64,000 bases of DNA from JBBDMX01 sp040878035 (GTDB taxonomy: Bacteria > Planctomycetota > Phycisphaerae > Phycisphaerales > Phycisphaeraceae). Every line of letters starts with the position of its first letter. Within the stretch, counting starts at the first letter, position 1. Made by a program: the position numbers and the translations under genes. The stretch is from NCBI GenBank assembly GCA_040878035.1, contig JBBDMX010000096.1:3053-67052 (forward strand). Direction: 5' to 3'. Shown here piece by piece: positions 35,188 to 43,728 of the stretch. The notes beneath the pieces are model-generated. The model saw only the letters and a list, made by a program, of their open reading frames with translations. It searched no databases and was not told where the DNA came from.

Positions 35188-36807
35188 CTACGATTGTTTT
35201 CGCCGCCGCAGCATCAGGCCGATCGTGCCGCCACAGAGCAGCGCCAGGCTGGCCGGCTCGGGAACCTGAGCCACATCAAAAACAAAGAGGTCCTGGTAGA
35301 CCAACGCGTTATCCGAGCCGCCATTGGGGTCATACCAGCTTCGGATGCCCAGCAGCACGCCCAGCTTGCCGTCGGCCACGACCAGATCGTTCACCGCCGC
35401 GATGTGCTCCACCGCCCCAAAGATTGGGATGATCGTTGTTCGCTCGGTCACCATGGCGGCCAGATCGATGATCTGAATGATCTGGCCGTCGCTGGTCCGC
35501 ATGCCCACCAGGTTGTGATGGGTGCCGCTGATTTCCGAACCATCGATGAACCAGATCGTATCGTCAGTCAGAGCCATGGGACGATAGATCACGTCCAGGC
35601 CATTCTTGTAACCATAATCGCCCTGGAACGGATTGTTGTGAGACCAGACGACCTCGCCGGTCTGCTCGTTCACCTTCATCTGCTGCGTATCACCGATGAT
35701 GTAAACGAAGTTGCCATGGCTAGCCAGCGCGGGATGATCCGAACCGATATCCTTGGTCCACTTCGAGACGCCGGTAGTGATGTTCAGGGCCCGCAGTGTC
35801 CGCGTGGGGGCGTCGGTGTAGGTCACGAACGTGCCGTTGTCAGTCGCGATGTATCGCCAGTAGTCGGCCAGACTGGTGTAAAAGCCCCATGTTCGGCTGT
35901 CCGAATCATTGTACTGCGCGGACCACAGCTTCTCGCCGGTCGCCAGGCTGGTGGCTTGGATGGCCGTCTTGTTGACACCGGCGACGGTGATTCGTCCCGC
36001 GACGACGGCGATGCCGTCGGGGTTGATTTTGGGATAGTCGCTGTAGCGCATCCCAGTCCTTGCCTCAGCATCCGCCACAAACGGCCCGATATCGGTTTTC
36101 CAGTCGCCCTGGGTGCCGTTCTCCCAGGCGGTGGAGGAGATGTCCGTGCCGATGTAGGGCGTGTAGTTCCGTGTGTCGCCGGGGCGATAGACCAACTGGT
36201 CCTGCCAACGGTTGAGGAATGCGGTGGTGTCGCCTCCCCAACTGGAGAACCCCGGCGACGGTGAATGCAGCAGCCTCGTCAACTTGGTCCACGTGCCTGC
36301 GGCCGGATCGTAAGCGGCAGTGACGTAATGGTCGCCCCCGCGACGGGCATAGATCCGGCCGTCATCGCCCCACACCATGGAGGCGGTGTTGTGATGGGAA
36401 TCGACCTCCTGAACGCTTTCGCCAATGTGGAAGGAGAAGTTCCCCCATTGGTCTCCGCCGGGGGCGTCGGTCTTTGACGTGGTGACGCCGCTGGACCAGT
36501 CAAACAATGTCATGGTCATCCCGTCGTTCCAGTTTCGGTACGACTTGGCGACATCGTTGTTGAACACGGCGGCGGCACCATCTTTGATCAGCACCTGACT
36601 GCTGTAGTGGTAGAAACCCGCGAAGCCGGTGAAAGGGCTATAGAACCGCTTGGCGTAGCCCAGTTCAAGCGGGCCTGCGACATTGTCGGCGCTGTACTTG
36701 GTCATGCCCGCGTCACCGCCCACACCGGTCCAGTCCGAACCGGATGCGATTCCCGCAAACAGCGCAAGACACACGAATAGTATCCGGGGTGCCCGCCGTA
36801 AGACCAT
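35188..36807 (-). CDS. PQQ-like beta-propeller protein with PEP-CTERM
   Basis: 539 residues from ATG at 36807, which starts a clean signal peptide (RAPRILFVCLALFAGIASGS); the frame is open to 36921 but the extra 38 residues are hydrophilic and overlap the operator-like palindrome. Body: PQQ-propeller blades (LATGEKLWSAQYND, ITTGVSKWTKDIGSDHPAL, NEQTGEVVWSHNN). Ends with VPEPASLALLCGGTIGLMLRRRK, an exosortase sorting tag. First gene of the minus-strand catabolic run. Confidence 0.85.
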   Translation of the reverse strand: MVLRRAPRILFVCLALFAGIASGSDWTGVGGDAGMTKYSADNVAGPLELGYAKRFYSPFTGFAGFYHYSSQVLIKDGAAAVFNNDVAKSYRNWNDGMTMTLFDWSSGVTTSKTDAPGGDQWGNFSFHIGESVQEVDSHHNTASMVWGDDGRIYARRGGDHYVTAAYDPAAGTWTKLTRLLHSPSPGFSSWGGDTTAFLNRWQDQLVYRPGDTRNYTPYIGTDISSTAWENGTQGDWKTDIGPFVADAEARTGMRYSDYPKINPDGIAVVAGRITVAGVNKTAIQATSLATGEKLWSAQYNDSDSRTWGFYTSLADYWRYIATDNGTFVTYTDAPTRTLRALNITTGVSKWTKDIGSDHPALASHGNFVYIIGDTQQMKVNEQTGEVVWSHNNPFQGDYGYKNGLDVIYRPMALTDDTIWFIDGSEISGTHHNLVGMRTSDGQIIQIIDLAAMVTERTTIIPIFGAVEHIAAVNDLVVADGKLGVLLGIRSWYDPNGGSDNALVYQDLFVFDVAQVPEPASLALLCGGTIGLMLRRRKQS

Positions 36808-36812
36808 ATAAC

Positions 36813-36838
36813 TAACGTAATTTACATTATTTGCGTTA
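36813..36838. promoter_or_regulatory. 26-bp operator-like palindrome
   Basis: TAACGTAA (36813-36820) and TTGCGTTA (36831-36838) form an inverted repeat with one mismatch and a 10-bp AT-rich centre. It sits 6 bp upstream of the ATG of the propeller gene. LacI-family sites often contain CG-centred half sites, so the neighbouring LacI regulator is a candidate binder (inference). Confidence 0.45.
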
Positions 36839-36986
36839 ATCAAGGGGTATGCTCGATCTTCGTGGGTTTGAAACGCGTCATCTAAGCAGACTACTCTATC
36901 CGAAAATATGAGCCATCGCAAGAGAAGTTTCAGTTATTAACAGAAAATATTCATGCACAAACATCCAGTTGTGCACAACCGACCGT

Positions 36987-37398
36987 ATGAGATACTTGGC
37001 TCTACCTCGTGGGTGCCGTCAACCCCCGCACCGGTGAGTCGGCAGCGCTGCTTGCCCCCAGCGTGGACACGGACTTGATGAACGCTCATCTGGCCATGAT
37101 CAGCGTGCAGGTCGGCGTGGCGCGGCACGTCGTGCTCGTGCTCGATGGCGCCGGCTGGCACGTCGCCAAGGCCCTGAAGATTCCCGATAATGTCACGCTG
37201 CTGCCCCTGCCGCCGTACAGCCCCGAGCTCAACGGCATGGAGCGTGTGTGGGGCTATCTGCGCAGCCACTACCTGAGCAACCGCGTCTTTGTCGACGAGG
37301 ACCACCTCTGGACCGTCTGTCGAGAATCCTGGAACCACCTTGACGAGCAGCGCCTACAGAGCCTCTGCCACACCCCTTGGATCGAGCGCTGCGACTAA
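36987..37398 (+). pseudogene. IS630-family transposase, 3' fragment
   Basis: About 135 codons of the C-terminal DDE catalytic domain: second Asp in VVLVLDGAGWHVA and the Glu in PPYSPELNGMERVWGYLR, then the usual HYLSNRVF tail region. The first Asp and the whole helix-turn-helix N-terminus are missing; an in-frame stop (TGA) lies just upstream of 36987. The element lies against the 5' truncated GH10 gene. Confidence 0.9.
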
Positions 37399-37417
37399 GG
37401 CGAAGGCGTATGACTGC

Positions 37418-38163
37418 GCGAAAAGGTGATCATCGACTGGTTCAGGGCGGCGCATGAAGCCGACCCCGGTGCCCGGCTGGTGCTCAATGAAGGCGGCGGC
37501 GACGGGCGACGCGGTAAGAACCTGCTGAAATTAGCCCGGATACTGGTGGACGCCAAGGCGCCGATCAGCGGTGTGGGCCTGGAGAGCCACTTCGGCTGGG
37601 GCGTGCCGGGAGCGCAGCGCGCCTACGAGACGTTCGACCAGTTCGCCGCGCTGGGTCTGGAAATTTCCATCACCGAGTTTGATCACGTGATCAGCGATGA
37701 GCAACTCCAGGCCGACTGGGAGCGTGATTTCCTGACCATCGCCTTTAGCCATCCCAAGGTCACCAGTTTCACGCGCTGGGGCTTCCACAACGTTAAGGGC
37801 GCCAAGCGGCCGCGCGGCTTCATCAACCCTGACTGGACGCTCCAGCCCAACGGCCAGGTCTACGTGGACCTAAACTTCAAACAATGGTGGACCAATCTGG
37901 CGGGTCAGACCGACGCTCAGGGCCGGTTTAGCGGACGGGGCTTCGCCGGCCAGTATGACTCACTGGTGACTCACGACGGCCAGTCCTGGAACTTTGGGCC
38001 CGCCAACGTGCCCGCGGAGGGCAAACTGGAGATAGCCGTGGAGCTGTCGGAGCGATCCAGATTGGCGACGGAAGCGGCGCGTCAGCAGGCCGCCAAAGCG
38101 AAGGCGGCGGCGATCGCGGAGGTGGAGAATCGCCTGGATTCACGTTTGGGCCAGGCCCAGTAA
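37418..38163 (+). pseudogene. GH10 endo-1,4-beta-xylanase, 5'-truncated
   Basis: The frame from EKVIIDWFRAAHEADPGARLVL holds only the C-terminal half of a GH10 barrel: GVGLESHFGWG and the nucleophile Glu (E84 counted from 37426) in LEISITEFDH, then FTRWGFHNVKG. The half with the acid/base WDxxNE motif is gone, and the transposase remnant lies right before it. The distal part (~130-245) is a non-catalytic domain and an Ala/Lys-rich helix. Inactive as an enzyme. Confidence 0.85.
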
Positions 38164-38217
38164 GCGACGCGAAGCTCGATCCTCCAGCGCCGCGTACCTG
38201 GATGTGGGGTGCCGGCG

Positions 38218-40311
38218 TCACGCCACGCCCAGGGCGTGCAGGGTCTGGAAGGCGATGAGGGAGCAGACGTACGCCAGGCCGGTCATGTAGGCGATCTGGA
38301 AGAGGGGCCACTTCCAGCCGCCGGTCTCGCGGCGGACCACGGCCGTGGTGGCCAGGCATTGCATGGCCAGCACGTAGAAGATCAGCAGGCTGATGCAGGT
38401 GGCGGTGGTGAAGGTGGGTTGGCCGTTGGAGCGTTTGGACTGGCGCATGGTGTCGTAGAGCCGTTCGGGCTGCTCGTCGGCGGCGTCGGCGCCTACGCCA
38501 TAGACCACCGCCAGTGTGGACACGAACACTTCGCGAGCCGCCAGTGAACTCAAGATGCCGATGCCCATCTGCCAGTCCATGCCCAGCGGCTTGATCGCCG
38601 GCTCTATGATGTGCCCGATGCGCCCCGCGATCGAGTTGGACAGCAAACTGGCGTTGATCAGGTCGTCGGCCTGCTGGGACAGTTCGGCGGCGGCGTCATC
38701 GCCCTGGGCCTCCAGCGCCTGGGCCTGCTGCTGCAAGGCCAGGGCCCCGGCAGGCGGCGCCGACTTGGGGTAATTGGCCAGCGCCCAGAGGATGATTGAC
38801 GCCACTAGGATCACCGTGCCGGCCTTGTGGATGAAGATCCAGGCGCGGTCGGCCATGGTCCACAGGGCGTTGCGGATGCTGGGCATTTTGTAACTGGGCA
38901 ATTCGATGACCAGCGGCTTGCTCTCGCCGCGCAGAATGGTGCGCTTGAACACCCAGGCGGTGGCCATGGTGGCGACGATGCCCAGGAGGTAGGCCCCGGT
39001 GAACATGGCGGCCGCCAGCAGGGGCGAATGGGCAAAGAGCAGCGCCACCACCATCGCGTAGACCGGGATGCGTGCCGAGCAGGTAAGCAGCGGCAACACC
39101 AGGATGGTGACCATGCGGTCGCGGCGGTCGTCGATGACGCGGGTGGCCATGATGGCGGGGATGGCGCAGGCGTGGGCCGAGAGCATGGGGACAAAGGCCT
39201 TGCCGGGCAGGCCGACGAAGCGCATGAGCCGGTCCATGACGAAGGCGGCGCGGGCGAGGTAGCCGGTGTCTTCCAGGAGTGATAGGAAGAAGAAGAGGAT
39301 GAGGATCTGGGGTAGGAAGACCAGGACGCCGCCGACGCCACCGATGACGCCTTCGATGAGCAGGGAGCGCAGGTCGCCGTTGACGAAGTTCTGCACGCCG
39401 CCGGCGGGCAGTTGCACACTGATCCAGTCGAGCACGGCGGCGACCCACCCGCCGGCCTGGCCAAAGAGCGTGTCGATGGCGCCCATCGGGTACTGCGCGA
39501 CCCAGAAGATCATGGCGAAGACGGCGAACATGACCGTGAGAAACGCGACGACGCCGACGACGGGATGGGTGAGAATGCGGTCGATGGCCTCGGTGCGCCG
39601 GCCATGGGTCATGGCGGGTGAGCCGATGACCCGCGAGCCCACGCCCTCGGCCCAGTTGTAGCGGTGCTCGAACTGGCAGCCCGTGCAGCCGGCGCAGGGC
39701 TGGAGCGGCAAGGTCGGCGTGGCGGACGGATCGAGCATGACCTCCAGGGCGTGACGCAGTTGCTCAATGCCCCGGCCCGAGCGCGCCGCCACCGCCACCA
39801 CGGGGCAGCCCAGTTCCTTCGACAATGCCTGCACGTCGATCTTCGTGCCGTTCCTGTCCGCCAGATCGATCATGTTCAAGGCAACGATCGTCGGCACGCC
39901 CAGTTCCATGGCCTGGCTGGCCAGGAACAGATTGCGCTCCAGATTGGTCGCATCCTGAAGGACGATCAAGGCATCGGGCTTATCCAGTCCCGGCACGTGA
40001 CCCAGAATCGCGTCGCGTGCCACGCGTTCTTCGTTGTTCGAGGCGTTGAGGCTGTAGAGGCCGGGCAGGTCGAGCAGTTCGACGGTGCGACCGCCCAGGT
40101 TGAGCCGGCCGTGGCGGTGCTCGATGGTGGTGCCGGGGAAGTTGGCGGTTTTAGCGCGCAGGCCGGTGAGCTGGTTGAACAGGGTGGTCTTGCCGGCGTT
40201 GGGGTTGCCCACCAGGGCGATGCAGGCGGCGGCGCGGCGCGGCTGCGACGCCGGATCGTTGGCCGGGTGTTGCGGCAGGCTGAAGGTCGAGGCCGATCCG
40301 GTGGCAGTCAC
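38218..40311 (-). CDS. feoB: ferrous iron transporter FeoB
   Basis: 697 residues. Cytoplasmic G domain with G1 GNPNAGKT (39-46), DLPG (G3) and NMID (G4), a cytosolic CAGCTGCQF cysteine stretch near residue 207, then two Gate motifs in the membrane part (AFVMDRLMRFVGLPGKAFVPMLSAHACAIPAIMATR, LLTCSARIPVYAMVV). Takes up Fe(II) across the inner membrane. FeoA is encoded upstream on the same strand, separated by a hairpin element. Confidence 0.97.
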   Translation of the reverse strand: MTATGSASTFSLPQHPANDPASQPRRAAACIALVGNPNAGKTTLFNQLTGLRAKTANFPGTTIEHRHGRLNLGGRTVELLDLPGLYSLNASNNEERVARDAILGHVPGLDKPDALIVLQDATNLERNLFLASQAMELGVPTIVALNMIDLADRNGTKIDVQALSKELGCPVVAVAARSGRGIEQLRHALEVMLDPSATPTLPLQPCAGCTGCQFEHRYNWAEGVGSRVIGSPAMTHGRRTEAIDRILTHPVVGVVAFLTVMFAVFAMIFWVAQYPMGAIDTLFGQAGGWVAAVLDWISVQLPAGGVQNFVNGDLRSLLIEGVIGGVGGVLVFLPQILILFFFLSLLEDTGYLARAAFVMDRLMRFVGLPGKAFVPMLSAHACAIPAIMATRVIDDRRDRMVTILVLPLLTCSARIPVYAMVVALLFAHSPLLAAAMFTGAYLLGIVATMATAWVFKRTILRGESKPLVIELPSYKMPSIRNALWTMADRAWIFIHKAGTVILVASIILWALANYPKSAPPAGALALQQQAQALEAQGDDAAAELSQQADDLINASLLSNSIAGRIGHIIEPAIKPLGMDWQMGIGILSSLAAREVFVSTLAVVYGVGADAADEQPERLYDTMRQSKRSNGQPTFTTATCISLLIFYVLAMQCLATTAVVRRETGGWKWPLFQIAYMTGLAYVCSLIAFQTLHALGVA

Positions 40312-40324
40312 GTCAGTTGCACCT

Positions 40325-40532
40325 TGAAGAAGAAACAGGGTTGAACACGGATGAACACGGATAAGCAGAAGAAGAAACAGGGATGGACATGATGAACATG
40401 ATGAATGAGTGCCAGGAAAGCATCAATACAATTGCTTGGGACGTCGGGGCCATTTTCCAATCATGTTGATCCCGTGCATCCTTGTTCCCTCTTCTCTCTT
40501 CTCTATCCGTGTTCATCCGTGTTACTTCTTCC
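40325..40532. repeat. long inverted-repeat element between feoA and feoB
   Basis: AACACGGATGAACACGGATA (40344-40363) has a perfect 20-bp inverted copy at 40504-40523. The similarity extends inwards (CAGGGATGGACATGATG against CATGTTGATCCCGTGCATCC) and outwards (GAAGAAGAAAC against TTCTTCCTC), so most of the 208 bp can fold into one hairpin. It fills the whole spacer of the feoA-feoB pair. Confidence 0.85.
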
Positions 40533-40895
40533 TCAATCGTGTTTCGAGGAGTGGACCGGGGGCTGGCACGCCGGGGCGGTACATGGCGCGACCACCACTT
40601 TCTTGGCCAATCGCGCCGACACGCCGATGCGTGATCCCAGCACGCGCAGGATCAGGGGATCGCCAGCCTTCACCAATTCTACTTTGCGGCCCGCGCAGAC
40701 GCCCATCGCCATCAAACTGGCCGTGGCGTCGTCGGCGGCGTCGATGCGCAGAATCGTCGCGCACAGGCCCGGCCTCAACAGGGGCAACGCCACCGGTTCG
40801 CCCAAGTCAGCGCCCGCGGGGGTCATCGATATCGCAGACAATGCTGGCACGGGTTGGACTGGACCAGCGGATGATATTGGATTGGCCGGTTTCAC
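40533..40895 (-). CDS. feoA: FeoA domain protein
   Basis: 120 residues. Residues ~38-105 are a FeoA/SH3-like domain: LRPGLCATILRIDAADDATASLMAMGV, KVELVKAGDPLILRVLGSRIGVSARLAKKVVV. FeoA is a small cytosolic partner of FeoB. The first ~35 residues are low-complexity and the true start may be the ATG 23 residues downstream. Confidence 0.88.
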   Translation of the reverse strand: MKPANPISSAGPVQPVPALSAISMTPAGADLGEPVALPLLRPGLCATILRIDAADDATASLMAMGVCAGRKVELVKAGDPLILRVLGSRIGVSARLAKKVVVAPCTAPACQPPVHSSKHD

Positions 40896-41044
40896 TTACA
40901 CCTTGCAACTGAGAACCAGTCTCAAGATAGCATTGTGTCCGAAAATGTCAATCCGCGATCAGGAAAATCCGGGCGGCGCCCCCGGATCCCCGGCGCCCCC
41001 GAATCCCCGTAGCCCCCCGAAACCCTCTGCCCATGGCCCCCGAG

Positions 41045-41281
41045 TCAGCAGGCCGCTCGATCTTTCGGGCATAGTGGGGCGTGATGTTCCGCTCTAATGG
41101 TCAGGTTTGGCTTGACGCCAGCCAAGGCGGGCAGGACGTGATTGAGGACTTGCTCGGCGGTGGCGCGGAATATTCGGCCACGCATGCTCACCTTCAGCCA
41201 GCCGACCTCGTCACGGTAGTAACGCTCCGTCCCGCTCCTGGTGCTGATCAAAACGGTATAGCAGTCGTTGGTCATTCTCAT
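41045..41281 (-). CDS. small hypothetical protein
   Basis: 78 residues, reading RMTNDCYTVLISTRSGTE then YYRDEVGWLKVSMRGRIFRAT and EQVLNHVLPALAGVKPNL. The codon use and regular helix/strand content are gene-like, and I recall similar short proteins in planctomycetes without a name. Not certain to be expressed; lies 30 bp after tatA. Confidence 0.5.
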   Translation of the reverse strand: MRMTNDCYTVLISTRSGTERYYRDEVGWLKVSMRGRIFRATAEQVLNHVLPALAGVKPNLTIRAEHHAPLCPKDRAAC

Positions 41282-41311
41282 GGGTGATTCGACTGTCGCA
41301 TGGAGACAGGC

Positions 41312-41632
41312 CTACCCGTTCTGCTGCTTGGACGACCGCAATTCAGCTTCAATCGCGCGAAGCCGGTCCTGCGTGGCGCGCAACTCCTCATCCAGCGAGA
41401 CGCGCCCCGCATTCTGATCCTCAATCCGCGCCCGCGGAGGCGGAGCAGGCCGGGACGCACTGCGCGTGTCCGAGGCGACTTCCAGATCATCCTTCACGCC
41501 CGAGAGGCCCTTCTTGAACTCGACGATTCCCTTGCCCAGGTTCTTGCCCACCTCCGGCAAGCGCTTGCCGAAAATCAGCAGGCCCAGGAGACCGAGAATG
41601 AGGATTTCCGGCCAACCAAAGTTACCGAACAT
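41312..41632 (-). CDS. tatA: twin-arginine translocase subunit TatA
   Basis: 106 residues. Short N-terminal TM helix with the TatA signature (EILILGLLGLLIFGKRLPEVGKNLGKGIVEFKKG): FGK-LPE hinge and amphipathic helix, then a hydrophilic tail with a coiled-coil-like C-terminus. Forms the Tat export pore; the sulfatase at 59395-61089 has a Tat-type leader. Confidence 0.95.
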   Translation of the reverse strand: MFGNFGWPEILILGLLGLLIFGKRLPEVGKNLGKGIVEFKKGLSGVKDDLEVASDTRSASRPAPPPRARIEDQNAGRVSLDEELRATQDRLRAIEAELRSSKQQNG

Positions 41633-41802
41633 GGCAGCAACCTTTCCAAAGGGTGGAGCGAAACACCGCAGCGATAACTACGGCCATATCATAGCGGAGG
41701 TTCGGCGCAGATGGGCCGTCCACCGCTTGCAGCTTCGCGCTGACTCAACAACAATCAGGGCGCATCGGGTCGCTTGGAAGGTTTGCGCCAAGCCGCAAGC
41801 GG

Positions 41803-43056
41803 CTAGCGAAGCTTGCCCACCACCAGCGAGACGTTGTGCCCGCCGAAGCCGAAGGAGTTGGACATCGCCACCGTGACGCCGCCGTGGGCCGACAGATCGC
41901 GGGCGGTGTTGGGCACAAAGTCCAGGTCGCAATCCGGATCGGGCGTCTGGTAGTTGATGGTGGGCGGGACCTGATTAGTCTGGACGACCTTGGCGGCGAT
42001 GACCGCCTCGACGCCGCCGGAGGCCCCCAGCAGGTGGCCGGTCATGCTCTTGGTCGAGCTGACGGGGATCTTGCGGGCCTCATCGCCAAAGAGGCGCTTG
42101 ACCGCGCGGGTCTCGGCCGCGTCGCCCAGCGGCGTCGAGGTGCCGTGGGCGTTGATGTATTTCACGTCCGTCGTGTTGAGATGGGCATCCTTGAGCGCCA
42201 GTTCCATGGCGTGGGCGGCACCGCGGCCTTCCTCGTCCGGCGCGGTGATGTGCGTGCCGTCGGCGGACTGGCCGTAGCCCAGGAACTCGGCGTAGATCCG
42301 TGCCCCACGCTGCCGCGCGTGCTCATATTCTTCCAGCACCAGCACGCCGGCGCCTTCGCTCAAAATAAAGCCGTCGCGGTCCTTGTCGAACGGGCGCGAC
42401 GCGGTCGTCGGATCGTCATTGCGCTGTGACAGGGCGCGCAAGGCGATGAAGCACGCCAGGCCCAGGGGCGTCAGGGCCGCTTCCGAGCCCCCGGCGATCA
42501 TCACATCCGCAACGTTATGGCGGATGAGGTTGGCGGCGTCGCCCAGGGCGTGGGCGGCGCTGGCGCACGCCGAGGCGCACGCCATGCACGGCCCCTTGAT
42601 GCCGAAGTAGATGGAGATGTTCCCCGACCCGGCGTTGCACATGAGCTTGGGAACCATGAAGGGCGAAACGCGGTCGGGCCCCTTTTCCAGCAGTTTCTTG
42701 TGTCCGTCGGCCATCTCTTCGATGCCGCCGATACCCGTGCCGATGATCGACCCGCTGCGCCAGGGGTCTTCCTTGGCAAACTCCAGGCCGCTGTCACGCA
42801 CCGCGTCGATGGCGGCGTTCATGGCAAACTGGCCAAAGCGGTCCATGCGCCGCGACTCGCGCTTGTCCAGGTTCGGCGCCCCCTGCCAGTCGGAGATCTC
42901 GCCGCCGAACTTGGTCGCGTAAGCGCCGGTATCGAAGCGCGTGATGGCGCCAATGCCCGACTTGCCGGCCAGCAGATCGGCAAAGACCTGCTCGACACTG
43001 AGTCCCAGACTGGTGACCCAGCCCAGCCCGGTGATAACCACGCGACGTTGATCCAT
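41803..43056 (-). CDS. fabF: beta-ketoacyl-ACP synthase II
   Basis: 417 residues, full-length KAS II. Catalytic Cys in GPCMACASACASAAHAL, His in NAHGTSTPLGDAAE and MTGHLLGASGGVEA, C-terminal SNSFGFGGHN. Condenses malonyl-ACP with acyl-ACP in fatty acid elongation. Encoded downstream of acpP, the usual arrangement, with 150 bp between. Confidence 0.97.
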   Translation of the reverse strand: MDQRRVVITGLGWVTSLGLSVEQVFADLLAGKSGIGAITRFDTGAYATKFGGEISDWQGAPNLDKRESRRMDRFGQFAMNAAIDAVRDSGLEFAKEDPWRSGSIIGTGIGGIEEMADGHKKLLEKGPDRVSPFMVPKLMCNAGSGNISIYFGIKGPCMACASACASAAHALGDAANLIRHNVADVMIAGGSEAALTPLGLACFIALRALSQRNDDPTTASRPFDKDRDGFILSEGAGVLVLEEYEHARQRGARIYAEFLGYGQSADGTHITAPDEEGRGAAHAMELALKDAHLNTTDVKYINAHGTSTPLGDAAETRAVKRLFGDEARKIPVSSTKSMTGHLLGASGGVEAVIAAKVVQTNQVPPTINYQTPDPDCDLDFVPNTARDLSAHGGVTVAMSNSFGFGGHNVSLVVGKLR

Positions 43057-43209
43057 GATGCGAATGAACCTAATTGAAGGGTGCCGCGCGTCCGCGCGCC
43101 GGAGCTGAGTCTATCGCCCGGATTCCGGAAATCCGGGCCTTCGGAAATCCGGGCCTTGGCGGACGCAGGCCCAGCGTGGAAGACTCAGGCCCGGCGGGAA
43201 AGCCCAGCC

Positions 43210-43470
43210 TTATTCCTTGGTCTTGGCATTGGCCAGATGCTGCTTGATGTAGTCAATCGCCTGGCCGACGGTCTGAATCTTCTCCGCCTCTTCGTCGGGG
43301 ATCGAGGTTTCAAACTCGTCCTCAAACTCCATCACCAGCTCGACCGTGTCGAGACTGTCGGCGTTCAGATCGTTGACAAAGTGGGTCTCGCGGGTGATTT
43401 CCGCTTTGTCCTTGCCCATCTGCTCGGCAACGATCGCAATGACCTTTTCCTGGATTTCGCTCTCGTCCAT
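43210..43470 (-). CDS. acpP: acyl carrier protein
   Basis: 86 residues, acidic, with the phosphopantetheine attachment Ser39 in NADSLDTVEL. Carries acyl chains for fatty acid synthesis; paired with fabF. Confidence 0.97.
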   Translation of the reverse strand: MDESEIQEKVIAIVAEQMGKDKAEITRETHFVNDLNADSLDTVELVMEFEDEFETSIPDEEAEKIQTVGQAIDYIKQHLANAKTKE

Positions 43471-43728
43471 GCTGGACTCCTTGGTGCAATCGCCGCCGTA
43501 GCGGCAAAATCTGGGTTCACGTCGGCTTGCCCTGAGCCGGTCGAATGGGCCCTGACACGTTTCGGCTGGGAAATATAGCTTGCCCAGGCACGACTGGCAA
43601 AACAGGCAGGGGTGGAAAGTGGAAGGTGGAGAGTGGAGGGTGTAGTCTACGAAGCGCCACGGCTTTGCCGCGTTCCGCGCTTTTCACGCTCCACTCTCCA
43701 CCTTCCACCTTCCACTTTCTCCCCTCCC
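43471..43728. other. repeat-rich spacer between menG and acpP
   Basis: Contains a CCCTGAGCCGGTCGAATGGG-type dispersed repeat (43526-43553) and a long hairpin: GTGGAAAGTGGAAGGTGGAG (43612-43631) with its inverted copy at 43689-43719 (CTCCACTCTCCACCTTCCAC). No gene seen. Confidence 0.75.
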
